Shown piece after piece: positions 47,995-58,860 of a stretch of 64,000 nucleotides of DNA (positions within the stretch are counted from its first letter, which is position 1; each line of letters begins with the position of its first letter). Source of the stretch: Bombyx mori (Eukaryota > Arthropoda > Insecta > Lepidoptera > Bombycidae); NCBI RefSeq assembly GCF_030269925.1, contig NC_085117.1:13764731-13828730 (forward strand), given 5' to 3'. Made by a program: the position numbers and the translations under genes. The notes beneath the pieces were generated by a model. The model was not told the DNA's origin. It made no database searches and worked only from the letters and a program-made list of their open reading frames with translations.

Positions 47995-48246
47995 TTAATT
48001 AATTTTTTATTGCTTAGATGGGTGACCGAGCACATAGCCCACCTGGTGTTAAGTAGTTATAGGAGCCCATAGACATCTACAACGTAAATGCGCCACCTAC
48101 CTTGAGATATAAGCTCTAAGGTCTTAAGTATAGTTACAACGGCTGCCCCACGCTTCAAACCGAAACGCATTACTGCTTCACGGCAGAAATAGGCGGGGTG
48201 GTGGTACCTACCTGTGCGGACTCACAAGAGGTGAAAACCAGTAAAA
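47995..48246 (-). repeat. 5'-truncated SINE
   Basis: TTTTTTATTGCTTAGATGGG through the tail to GACTCACAAGAGGTGAAAAC. It stops before the head. Confidence 0.85.
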
Positions 48247-48595
48247 ACCAGTATGTGTTTATTTCTGCAACTTTAGCAAATAACATGGCTGCCAATATAC
48301 GATATAATAGCATCCTCCGCAGTGTACTCCAATCTTTATGTTTGTGACCTCCGTTCTGAACACCGTCAGGAAATAAGATTTTCGTGTACGGTTTTTCGAT
48401 ACACCAAGTCGTATTTATATGGGTTTCATAAACGAGAAAAACGATAATATAAAGTGAGAAAATGACGGAAGTTACGTCATTACCGGGGTTAGTCGTCTAA
48501 AGCGAAGCTTGTCGTTACCATTATGTTTTGTTTCCGTTCAGAGAAAAAGATCAGTTTGAAAAAAAATGCAGTTTTTACAAAGATATGGGTAAGTA
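48247..48595. other. No recognised gene
   Basis: Unassigned stretch. The 71-codon frame at 48523-48738 runs into the Helitron and is unsupported. Confidence 0.5.
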
Positions 48596-48996
48596 TCTAT
48601 ATATTAATACGTGAAGCGAAAACTTTGTATCCCTTTTTACGAAAATTGCGCGGACGGAGGAGTATGAAATTTTCCCCACTTATAGAGAATATAGAGAAGA
48701 AGTGCACAATGCTAATATTTTTTTTAAATAATGCATAAAATATACATTAAATCAATAAAGAAAACGTTACACACACTACCATGTATTTGACACACACACG
48801 CTTGCATACTATTTATTTATTTTCAAACTTTTGTTCTTGACGTCTGTGGTCAAATTGAGAATAGATTAAATATTGTTTGTCTTTATTAATATTTTTCTGT
48901 AGTGTAGTCTTGGCGTTGAAAATACAATAATAATAGTGTACAAACTTACAATTCCAATTAATTATAGCCGAATTTCGACTACTGCGGGATCTCTAG
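48596..48996 (+). mobile_element. Non-autonomous Helitron, hairpin family, copy 5
   Basis: Starts TCTATATATTAATACGTGAA after an A. The terminal palindrome here reads TAGCCGAATTTCGACTA, and CTAG at 48993-48996 is followed by T. Length is 401 bp. Confidence 0.85.
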
Positions 48997-49054
48997 TATA
49001 AGAAAGTAAGTAATGATTTGATGTTAGTTTTTTGATCAGTCAATGAGACTGCCA

Positions 49055-49300
49055 GGCCTGATACGTCGTTGTAATGCCGCTTTATATAGTAAGCGATATT
49101 GGAGTTCAAATCCCGCAGCTAGGTATTTTTCGAAGGAAATTCGTATAATGATCCGGCGCGGGTAACACCTCCATCTTGTCTATCCTACAGCAAGACAGTT
49201 GTGCATTCCCGTATGAAGGGTAGGAAAGTTGTTACGACACCGACCTCATACCTTAAGATGGCAACATAGGTTTCGGTGACCACTTAACACCATAAATAAT
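49055..49300 (+). repeat. Old SINE
   Basis: GGAGTTCAAATCCCGCAGCT (B-box region) and later GGTTTCGGTGACCACTTAAC follow the SINE order with many changes. Confidence 0.55.
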
Positions 49301-49634
49301 CTCTACTACCAAATTCTTGTTTTTTTTTAAAATAAAAAATCAATGGATCTGAAATTGCCCTTACATAGCGAGTAACAAAGGGCTTACTCAATTCATTATT
49401 ACCCTATTATTGAATCAATGTTCATTTCAATTTATTATTCGATAAAACAGTTCAGTTACGCTTACACAAGATTTATCTTTCATTCAATCGACAAAATTCT
49501 TAGGTTGCTTTAAATTTATCATCTAAGCATTTTGATTTCCAATAAATTAACTTCTGAGATTACACTATCGCGGTTTTGAATCAATACAAGTTATTGTTAG
49601 TATTTTATTTGTTGATGTTAAATACATTGGACTG

Positions 49635-49862
49635 TTACTAGTGACAGGAATTCTTGTGAGCCCGCATCGATACCACTATATCACTGTGAAGCAGTAATGC
49701 GTTTCGGTTTGAAGGGTGGTGCAGCTGTTGTACCATAAAACTGAGACCAAGAACTCACTTCTCTAGGCGAGTGGCGGTCTTTACGTTGTTGATGTATGGG
49801 CTGCGGTAACCAGATATTACCAGATGGGCCTTGAAATCGTCCAATCCTATAGGTATTAAAAA
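49635..49862 (+). repeat. Degraded SINE, tail half
   Basis: GCAGTAATGCGTTTCGGTTT and GAAGGGTGGTGCAGC are intact. The tail is degraded and ends in a short A run. Confidence 0.75.
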
Positions 49863-49899
49863 AAATCGGTTGTCTGTAAAGTCTGTTTACTGACGATAG

Positions 49900-50242
49900 T
49901 TGAACGTGACAACGTCATAAGAAAATACTGATGGAATGGTTTCATTTGTCAATTATCGCAATTATCGTTGATATAAACAATTGACACCACATTCACTTTT
50001 CACTGAACTTCATACTTGACGAAAACATGTAAATGTATTATTGTATAGCAGCTGTCCACGCGGAGGCATCGCTCAATCAATTAGGAGAGAGACAGATGTC
50101 GAACGCTGAGGCCGATTGTGCCTCTTTGTCGCTCGTTGCGCGCTCTCGCTTGCACTTCAAGCCTTAAATGGAACGCCTCATGAGTCATGTTTTTTCGTGC
50201 GTGCAGCCGGCTCCATCGAATTATAAGACGTTGTCACGTCAA
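49900..50242. mobile_element. 343-bp inverted-repeat element
   Basis: Left end TTGAACGTGACAACGTCATA; right end, reversed, TTGACGTGACAACGTCTTAT. The ends share about 18 of 20 positions with one single-base gap. The right part of the interior is less AT-rich than its surroundings and contains CTCTCGCTTGCACTTC. No coding capacity. This fits a MITE-like non-autonomous DNA element. The superfamily is unknown and no clear target duplication was seen. Confidence 0.65.
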
Positions 50243-50491
50243 AAAAACTATTATTTCGAAGAGATAATAAATAGCTGGTTCCATATCGTTCGGTATACGA
50301 CATCCGACATTTAATCCTTGATTTCTGTAACTCGACTTTTAAGTGCCCGTTACCCTAAAGTAAAATATAGTCCTCTCGTATTGTAACCATTTTGTAATAA
50401 TTCCTTCAAAATTCCTTCATATCCTTCTCCTCCTTGCGTCGGTTTCCTCATTACTGAGGTTCGTGGTCATGGCCTTGAAACAGTTTGTTTT

Positions 50492-50700
50492 TTATATAAT
50501 GCACCGCCATCTGTTCTTATCTGCAGCTGAGTGCAGAGCATCGTGCACTGTTGTATCAAGGGCCGCACGAATCTGGTCCGTCCAACGGGTCGGGTTCTTG
50601 CCTCTTGGTCGCTTGCCCTCGACCTTTCCAGTGACCACCAATTTCTCCAAGTTGTCACTGTCTTTCCTTGCAATGTGGCCACAGTATTCAAGAATCCATA
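50492..50700 (-). mobile_element. 5'-truncated RTE LINE fragment
   Basis: The minus-strand frame reads ILEYCGHIARKDSDNLEKL, GKVEGKRPRGKNPTRWTD and ALDTTVHDALHSAADKNR. It is nearly the same sequence as the RTE fragment at 6545-7070, only shorter. No catalytic motif remains. Confidence 0.85.
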
Positions 50701-50770
50701 TACTATACTTGAAATAAATTGTTATTGTAATGAACGTTGCGGAAGAGGTAGTTAAATTTATGTGAAGCAT

Positions 50771-51847
50771 TTTTAGAACGAGTCCTCTTTACTAAATTTA
50801 ACCGAAATCTCGAGATTTTTGAGAAAGTACTTGAACAATTGACGAAGAGAATTTAAGCAATTAATTGATAAAACTCCAAAAAAAAAAAAAACGTTTCCTT
50901 TTAAAAGTAGGTACATTGAATTTATTTTTACGAGCTGTTAATTTTGTTTCCGTGATCGACGATCCAATAAATTTCAGATTTAATAACCATCGGGGGAACA
51001 ATTTCGAACAAAAGGCTCGACGTTCGATCCGGGTATTTTTTTTTTTCTAATTTCCAGTTTATATTAAAAGTCGTTGGCATTACTTCTATTGTGATTCGGG
51101 GCACGCGCAGACCTCTTTATTAACTCAGTTGGGTAACTCAATTTGGCGTTGAAGGGATGACGAGTAGGGCTTGCCGTACGTGTTACGAGTACTTTTTGTA
51201 TCAGAAGAATGTATCCGGGAAACGAATTGTACAATTCCGTACGAGTTTTGTATTGATAACGGCGGCTTTGTTAATGCGACATGACACTGAATTGAGTTCG
51301 GCTTTGTTTTGCGCGTTCCTAAAGTTAAGTCTGCCTGTTTAAGAGATACTTTTATTGACGGTGTAGCGTAAAGTTTGAAAAGTTTCACGAAAAGGTAATA
51401 ATGTATATTCCTAATTGTGTTCATAGCTGTGTTTAAAGAACAGGGATGAGATTCAGTTTATTCTGCTAACATTAGTAGGCCGTACCATGAAGTGGATTCG
51501 GTTCTCCAATTCTAGGCATAGTATTGAAAACTACATTTGAATAATGATCTTCGTATCTGCTAAAGAGAACGCATGCTAGCTACGCAGAAGCTATAACTAG
51601 AGCCGACTGTGTTATCGGGATTATGCCTTACTGTATCTTATAAGCATTGTGATTATTTTTGTTTTTAAAAGAAACTTTTTTCTTGATCTACGTAGATATA
51701 TTTTATATAAAAAAAACTAAAAGTTAAAATGAAGAAATTCTTTTTTGATGTATTTTGTAAGTTGATTTATGAGTCCGGAAAGATCCATTGCCTTGCTTAT
51801 TTTTTTCCGCATATTGTTAAAAATTTTAAAGTTTGTAGAAGGATTAG
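50771..51847. other. 1.1 kb without a recognised gene
   Basis: Unassigned. Overlapping frames of 61-99 codons (51125-51424) have no recognised domain. Confidence 0.45.
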
Positions 51848-51935
51848 TCTACGACATCTGATGACCGGCGGCGGCATTCACCTAAATGTGCTCAGGTACC
51901 CACTAAAGATCAGGTAGGCTGTATGTGTTTGTCCG
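51848..51935 (+). repeat. Old SINE tail fragment
   Basis: GGCGGCATTCACCTAAATG, CTCAGGTACCCACTAAAG and CAGGTAGGCTGTATG loosely follow the SINE tail. Weak match. Confidence 0.35.
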
Positions 51936-52629
51936 CCAACTTCAAGGAAAAGGTGATCGTGTCAAATACATTAAATGTTATTTTCTTTAAGTGATGTATG
52001 TCGTAAAATGGTTTCCCGGTATGACCTACTTATATTAAATAGCATTTCCGCAGAAATGTATTCATAACACAGATTGGCTTGTTTACTTAGTATTGGCTGT
52101 AAATGTGTACGGGAGTCAACACCCGGGTAGCGGTTAAGTAATGTTTGCTCGAGCTAAAAGCTGACCTCCGGTTCGGTGGCGCGCCGTGTCAACAAGGGTC
52201 ATCGTTGTTTGTGAACTTGTAAAGTAGCTTCGTTCTATATTTAAATTTAAAAATCGAATGCCGTGCGAGGATTTCCGTTATGTATTTGCTTAAGTTAGTT
52301 TAGTGCTGTTCAATAATCGCTCAATCGCCCAAAATATGAACCAACACAAATCACAAGTAAGTTCGTTCAATACAAAAGTTGATTGGGACATGGTCATCTC
52401 TATGTCCTTTTATAGATATTGAAATTAATATACAAACATAATTTATTATATATATTAATAGAAGTTATGCCTTATGCACTTTGTAAGTGGTAACATTTTT
52501 GTACTACAATGGGAGCCATAAAGTTGAGTCACAGCCTATCATCGAATAATATTTTGAAATATTGTTTGTAATCGAGCATGGAATACAGAAATAACGATTC
52601 ATTTATTAATTTTTGTTATATCCTAAATA
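51936..52629. other. No recognised gene
   Basis: Unassigned sequence with no recognisable frame or repeat. Confidence 0.5.
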
Positions 52630-52639
52630 TATGTTTACT

Positions 52640-52862
52640 AGTAGTAGGATGTATTGTAAGTCCGGACGAGTGGGTACCACCATTCTGCCTATTTATGCCA
52701 CGAAGCAGTAATGGGTTTCGGTTTGAACGTTTACAATACAATTGAGACAACGACCTCATCTCTCAAGTTGGGTGACGGCATTCACGTCGTAACGTATATG
52801 GACTCCGGTAACCACTTAACATCAAACGGGCTTTGAGCTCGTATATAGTCACTTAAATTAAC
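52640..52862 (+). repeat. Degraded SINE, tail half
   Basis: GTGGGTACCACCATTCTGCC, AGCAGTAATGGGTTTCGG and CCACTTAACATCAAACGGGC follow the SINE order. Confidence 0.7.
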
Positions 52863-53461
52863 TTAAGGAATGATGTATAAACATCTGAATTATATTCGAG
52901 CCCGTGTGCTTACTTTGTCACGTGAATTAGTATTTCAAAAATATTAAACGTAGCCTTCCATTTGGATTGAGGTTACGAAAATAACACTAGGAAACGATAC
53001 AAACTTTTACATCTTCTTCTCTCTGTTTGAAAGCGAAAATTTTACAAAACATTTCGTACGTATTTTCGTAATGTTTTTCCGGGATAGCATCCGCATTTTT
53101 ATTAATATCCAAACGGGAATAGAACCTTAATGTTAATGGAAGCGGAGTTTGTGTGTTTAAAAATATACTCGATTTTTCTTTGAAGGTAGCAGTGCTGTAA
53201 ATCGATTAGGTGCGCTAGCTTTCGTCGGTATCCGGTGCTTTTAGAGATTATAAATCCAGTGCCTCAATGTAAAAGCGTTGGCGTCATGGTTTTTTTGATT
53301 AAAGCTAGTTTACTTAACAACTTCGCGTCTCAAGTTTTGAATGTTTCCATTTACGATAATTGATTGTACATATTTATTTGTCTACATTACATTTCAATAT
53401 TTTGTTTCAATTTACGTGACGAAGAGATTTTGATTGTATTTATTTGACTAATTATATTTTT
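52863..53461. other. No recognised gene
   Basis: Unassigned sequence. Confidence 0.5.
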
Positions 53462-53880
53462 GGCACGAAGTTCCTTATGGGATGATGCGGAGGGGTACCC
53501 TAACCGGGAAAAAACGTCCGTAACGTTAGATTTTTATTAGTAATGCACACAGTGTAGGACTTAACTTTGTAATAACCTACAAATTAGTAATGCACACAGT
53601 GTACGATTTAACTTTGTAATAACGTACAAAATATAACATATTTTTTATCAATAATTGACCACGATCTCAGAGCGTTCGTTTGCGTAATACACTAATTCTT
53701 ATGCAAACAACCGTGAATGAAGTGTACCGCAATAAGTTCGCACGTTACCGAATGACCGTGGGTTGTTGCGAAACCTCCAGTTTTATTTTCTTTATACCTC
53801 GAATAGAACTTAAAATTAACATAATAATATTTATAATAAGGAACTTCGTTGCTATCCGGTGTTCCACGACACCACACATC
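53462..53880 (+). mobile_element. Family X element with internal duplication, copy 5
   Basis: Left end GGCACGAAGTTCCTTATGGG, inverted right end AATAAGGAACTTCGTTGC, then GGTGTTCCACGACACC and ACACATC. Inside, an approximately 46-bp unit (AGTAATGCACACAGTGTA to AACTTTGTAATAAC) occurs twice in tandem (about 53540-53632), which explains its 419-bp length. The 106- and 61-62-codon frames through it are unsupported. Confidence 0.8.
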
Positions 53881-54329
53881 TTTTTAAATATATTTACTGT
53901 TCGATTCATTAAATTGATTTTTGTTTTACACAAGTTAAATCAGGGTTTTAGTTTTAGTAGATTAGATTTCATTTTTGTGTTATTTAATTTTATGCTATAA
54001 CGCAATGGAAATAGTAGTGTAACTAGTGACTTGAAGACACGAAGTCTAGATAGAGTATCGAAAACCTGTGAATTCCGATGTAGAAAATTGAGTGTAAAGT
54101 ATTGCGTGGCGCAGGCAAAGCGAAAGGACAGTTTAGAATTTATTTTCGAATTTTTTGAAAGTGAGTTCCTGTATTAATTATCGTTAAAGTACAGGACGAT
54201 GCTGAGATTTTTATTTAATCTTTTTTATTAATTAATTATTTTTTGTTAAATAATGAGCCGTGATTTTGAATTCTAATAAAGATACAAAACGGTAAATCTA
54301 TTACGATTTTTTTGACTGTACTCGGACTT
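53881..54329. other. No recognised gene
   Basis: Unassigned AT-rich sequence. Confidence 0.5.
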
Positions 54330-54575
54330 ACTGGTGGTAGGACCTCTTGAGAGTCCGCGCGGGTAGGTACCGCCACCCTGCTTATTTCTACCGTGAAGCA
54401 GTAATGCGTTTCGGTTTGAAGGGTGGGGCAGCCATTGTAACTATACCTGAGACCTTAGAACTTATGTCTCAAGGTGGGTGGCGCATTTACGTTGTAGATG
54501 TCTATGGGCTCCGGTAACCACTTCACACCAGGTGGGCTGTGAGCTAGTCCACCAACATAAGCAATAAAAAAAAAT
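54330..54575 (+). repeat. 5'-truncated SINE
   Basis: Starts at TTACTGGTGGTAGGACCTC and ends in AAGCAATAAAAAAAA. The tRNA-like head is absent and the tail is close to the full copy. Confidence 0.88.
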
Positions 54576-54919
54576 CTTTGGACACGGAAAACTATTTTAT
54601 CAAAATAATAATCTAGTTTTGAAGTTTGTTATTTTGAGCCCATTATTAGAGAGGCTTCAAACGTATGTACGTAACACAAAGCATGAGTCATTCAATCTGT
54701 TTCTACGGAGAAATGAGAAATTTTGTTTGAAATCCATTACGTAAGTAAACTGTTTTCTAAGGAAATAAAGTTCTCAGGAAATACTTGTATTGACAAATTA
54801 ATTTCTCGATAAAGGAATACGATTGTGTAATAGAACGAAAGCTGCTGAATTTATTATTTAGAGTAATTACTGGTGATAGGACAAAGCCATAAGGCATATT
54901 ATAAAGTTAAGGATTATTT

Positions 54920-55240
54920 ACTAGATGGCACTACGTGGGAATGAGGCGCTCGCTCCTGGCCTTTTCATTTTTCATTATTATTATGTATTTTTTTATTGTA
55001 TTTTTTGATTTGTTTTTTCGTTTATTGCAAATATTTCTACTTATTTAAAAAAAAAAGAAAATATTTGAGAAAAAACAAAAAAAAAAGCCCGCTGAGTTTG
55101 TTTCGGCGGTTCTTCTCAGGACTGTGGCTTTTTTTGGAACCGGTGGTAGAGTTAACATTGTTATTTATATCTGACATTCAACAAGTGTGTTATACTGACA
55201 TCTAAGTTGAAATAAATGATTTTGAATTTGAATTGGGAAC
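54920..55240 (+). repeat. Jockey/CR1-like LINE 3' end
   Basis: The words GGAATGAGGCGCTCGCTCC, GGCGGTTCTTCTCAGGAC, GGAACCGGTGGTAGAGTTAA and the terminal AAATGATTTTGAATTTGAAT are typical of 3' ends of Jockey-type LINEs in Lepidoptera. No coding domain remains, and the 69-codon frame within is not a gene. Confidence 0.55.
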
Positions 55241-55259
55241 ACGTTTTTTCTCACTTTGC

Positions 55260-55670
55260 TTCGTCTGGGGATAGAGCTCACGAATCGCCTGGTGTTAAGT
55301 GGTTACCGCAGCACATAGATGCCAGGTCATCGAATATCGACTCTTCGACCCATCACGTGTTTTCGGGCACGTCTGGTTGTAGTGTTGACCGCGGGAATCC
55401 CCTATTCTGACTGGGCTCTGATCCCGCAAGGAGATCGGACGCTGGGTGTAAGAGTGCAGGGGAGTCGTTTATTGCGGTAAAACCATTCTAAAAACATCCT
55501 TGAGCCCGCGGTCTGCTCCCAAGTTCTGCAGATCGTCAAGTTCTATATACCTCGTAGGAGGATCCGACCCCGGCCCGAAAAAAAAACTGCAAGATAGGAA
55601 TCTTTCAAACCAGTACGCATTACTGTTTCACCGCAGAACTAAGAACGACGGTGGTGCCTGCCTTTATTTA
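55260..55670 (-). repeat. Degraded SINE interrupted by about 260 bp
   Basis: SINE tail words (ATCGCCTGGTGTTAAGTGG, TTACCGCAGCACATAGATG) occur at 55285-55325. The matching interior (CAAACCAGTACGCATTACTG, TTCACCGCAGAACTAAG) resumes near 55605. Between them lies a block ending in CGGCCCGAAAAAAAAACTGC, an A-tailed end suggesting a truncated LINE insertion of unknown family. Confidence 0.5.
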
Positions 55671-56364
55671 TTAAATTGAGACAGTTTCAATAAATAGTAT
55701 AAAATGGGGATTGAAATAAATAATATATAATTTGTAAAATTAATTTCACCTTTTCAGGAAACTTTTTGGAGAATTCTCGGAAAAATCAATTTCAGTTGCT
55801 ATGGAAAGGGCTTTGTGAGGTGCTTGGGAATTGAAATACTGCTTATGGTCGATCTAAGACCCCACAATCTCAGTGAAAGTATTTCGTCAACACGAATATT
55901 TGAAATGGGATTTTCAAAATGAATTGAAAAAAAATTTTTTTTCAAGTTTACGACTCATAAAAACTTTGAAAAGCACTGAGAAGTTTGATGTTCTTTAAAA
56001 TAAAATTAGAGTAAACATTGAACACAATGTGCTAGTACAGTTAGAAATTTTGTAGCGATTCAAAGAATAGACCCCCGAACAAGTGACTGCTCAACATAAT
56101 GGCGTTATTCAGAGAGAAGAAATTAAACTGTTCCCTGGGGATAATCCGGTAGGGCGGGTATTCTGTTCGCATAAGAAACAAAATGAACAGTACTGATATG
56201 ATAATTTTGTTCCTCTACAAATTTAGAACGCACCGAAAGATAATATTCATACAGTAATTCATCGTTATGAAATATTTAACTAAAGAAGGTTACTTGCTAT
56301 TATTTTACCACGAGTTCATTAGTTTACTTAGGCAATGTTTGTTCGAGTTTTATTTTGTGATTGA
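55671..56364. other. No recognised gene
   Basis: Unassigned AT-rich sequence. Confidence 0.5.
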
Positions 56365-56510
56365 TTTAAAATAAACTACTCGTTGAGGTAGGCAGCGGCT
56401 TGGCTCTGCCCCTGGCATTGCTGAAGTCCATGGGCGACGGTAACCACTCACCATTAGGTGGGCCGTATGCTCGCTCGTCTGCTTACAAGGGCAATTAAAA
56501 AAAAGCAGTT
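56365..56510 (+). repeat. LINE 3' end, same type as 19344-19560
   Basis: GAGGTAGGCAGCGGCTTGGC, GGCATTGCTGAAGTCCATG, AGGTGGGCCGTATGCTCGC and CTTACAAGGGCAATTAAAAA. This is the reverse-oriented counterpart of the 19.3 kb copy with an A tail. Confidence 0.65.
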
Positions 56511-57137
56511 TTTTTTTTTTAAATATTTTTAATTTTGAAATCATCTTAGATTCGAATAAAAATGCAGTAGAAAAAAACAAAGAAAGAAGAAGAGAGAAAA
56601 GGAGAGTATTAATTGTAAGAAAATAATAGTTTTAAAAACACATTTTTTAATGAATCGTTTCTATTCTACTCGTATAAGCCTACAATAGTTTTTCTCAGTT
56701 TCAATTCTATTTTCAATCTTTCTGGTAATCAATTGTTCAATTACCAGTCGTTCGTCCCATAATCATTTCCATATTGAATTTAATGTATTATAATAAAATT
56801 AAAAGAATCAAGCAGATAAGACAATTATTAAGTATTAGTTAATTTTAATCAATGTTTTGTAGGTACATTTCTTAACTAGTTTTATCTCAAATTCAGCTTG
56901 TGAATACATTTTGTTATTTAATTTTATAAATTGAATTAGTGATAACTTATCAAACTACCCATATTGATCATCTTCAAATTTATAAAACAACTGGTTTTTT
57001 TTATAAGGACAAATGGTTTTGGTTCGTTTTCTTTTCAAATTTAATTCGTCATCATAGGAGTGTTCATGTCTACTAGTTAAAGCTTAGAGGAACTTATTGA
57101 AAATGCACTGTCCAATTATTGAGATGATGATCTATTG
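56511..57137. other. No recognised gene
   Basis: AT-rich unassigned sequence including a purine-rich run near 56576-56605. Confidence 0.5.
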
Positions 57138-57420
57138 GCCGTCTGGTGTAGTGGTAAGTGACATGATCACTACACAAGGGGGTCGCGGGTTCGAATCCCG
57201 CCAAGGGAAGATATTTGTATGATAAATATAAATGTCTTTTCCAGGGTTATGGATGTATATTAAATATGTGTATATGTATAATAAAAAAATCTTACATTTA
57301 TTTCCGTTAACTGGTACCTGTAACACAAGTTCTTTACGAACTTATCACGGGACCAGTTAACGTGGCGTGATTGTTAGTAAATATTTATTTATTTATTATT
57401 ATTATTTATTTATTGTTTCT
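57138..57420 (+). repeat. tRNA-headed SINE, second type
   Basis: TGGTGTAGTGG is a good A box and GGTTCGAATCC a perfect B box, 33 bases apart in a tRNA-like layout. The outer ends do not pair as an acceptor stem, so it is not a working tRNA gene. After the head come TTCCAGGGTTATGGATG, a CACGGGACCAGTTAACG block and a (TTTA)n tail, a typical LINE-derived SINE tail. Confidence 0.75.
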
Positions 57421-57428
57421 GTTTTCCG

Positions 57429-57620
57429 TTTTTTTTCCTACCTATTCTTATAGCCTTGAGAGGCTATTTCAGCTTCACCCTAGCGTGTAGGTGAGCTCTC
57501 GGGGCTCAAACCGGAAGTGTTGCTAACACTATCTCTAACAAGAGCAGTGCTTCGCAGAATCTACCACCGGATCGGAAACGCAACCCACTGAGAAGAACCG
57601 GCGAGAAACTCAGTAGGCTG
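57429..57620 (-). repeat. Bm1-like SINE
   Basis: T tract, CCTACCTATTCTTATAGCC, GGGGCTCAAACCGGAAG, CCACCGGATCGGAAACG and GAGAAACTCAGTAGGCTGTG. It aligns with the copy at 2148-2513 up to the ACTCAGT block and then stops. Confidence 0.75.
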
Positions 57621-57699
57621 TGTCTATGGGTCTGTTTTCCTGTTAATGCTTCGTATTAGTTGCTATCGGTGCATGTTTTCCATAGCTCTTCAGATCTTA

Positions 57700-58080
57700 A
57701 GCACAGGTAGGATATGTTGGACGCCTTCGCCCCGCTTACTTCTTCCGCGAAACGGTGTCCCAATGCCATCAAGGCTTGAATATTATCTAACGGCATTCAC
57801 AATGTCTTCGGTAATCGCTTAACAGTAATTGTCCAGATATCGTCTGCCAAGCTTAGAATGGTTAAACCAACATTAGACTTGAAGTAATCTCGATTTAATG
57901 TCGAAGCGTGGAAAAGGAAATTAATCCCGTCAACTCGTGTTGCAAAGTAGGAAAGCGTTGTAGTTTGAAGGATAGGAAATCGTTAACTTCGACCTCATGT
58001 ATTAAAGTGGAGGGTGGCATTCACTTCATGCCGTCTGTTAGATCCAGTGGCCACGGATGACGTGGTCAAGCGGGAGCTCC
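57700..58080 (+). repeat. Two old SINE fragments
   Basis: CCGCTTACTTCTTCCGCG to GGTAATCGCTTAACAG (57735-57830) and GTTTGAAGGATAGGAAAT to GTGGCATTCACTTCATG (57962-58030) each follow the SINE tail with heavy change. Confidence 0.45.
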
Positions 58081-58137
58081 ATAAATATATATACGGCAAT
58101 AAAGAGCTTTTTTCACACAGTATTTTACACACACATT

Positions 58138-58580
58138 TGAAGTCGTAGTGGCCTAAAGGATAAGACGTCCGGTGCATTCATGTTGAGCGATGTACCGGTG
58201 TTCGAATCCCGCAGGTGGGTATAAATTTTTCTAATGAAATACGTACTCAACAAATGTTCACGATTGACTTCCACGGTGAAGGAATAACATCGTGTAATAA
58301 AAATGAAACCCGCAAAAATTATAATTTGCGTAATAACTGGTGGTAGGACCTCCTGTGAGTCCGCGCGGGTGGGTACCACTGCCCTGCCTATATCTGCCGT
58401 GAAGCAGTAATGCGTTTCGGTTTGAAGGGTTGGGCAGCCTTTGTAACTATACTTGAAACCATAGAACTTATATCTCAAGGTGGGTGGCGCATTTACGTTG
58501 TAGATGTCTATGGGCTCCAGTAACCACTTAACACCAGGTGGGCTGTGAGCTCGTCCAACCATCTAAGCAATAAAAAAAAA
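58138..58580 (+). repeat. Full-length tRNA-headed SINE
   Basis: Starts GAAGTCGTAGTGGCCTAAAG and contains the B box GGTGTTCGAATCCC. It runs uninterrupted to AAGCAATAAAAAAAAAA, a second complete copy close to that at 39834-40266. The 145-codon minus-strand frame through it is not a gene. Confidence 0.9.
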
Positions 58581-58860
58581 ATCCTAATTAATAACCAACA
58601 AAGTTTCTTCCATTTTTAAACAAAGTTATTTTGCCGTGTGGCTTCTTAACGCGAAGTTTCAAGACTTGCACAAAGTACATTAATTAATATTAATTAATTT
58701 CGGTGCCTCACATCCGATGCGAGTCGAGAGAGATCGAACATTATTTAAAAGTAAGAAACCAAACTACGTAAAAACAACAAAGTTAAGATCACGGTGTGAG
58801 AACGTTTTTAATTTTTAACATATCTTTCAGTCTGGTAAATAAATTTTTTGATGCAATTTT

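Noticed and set aside
57138..57212. Functional tRNA gene
   Set aside because: A and B boxes are good, but the ends do not pair as an acceptor stem and a SINE tail follows directly.
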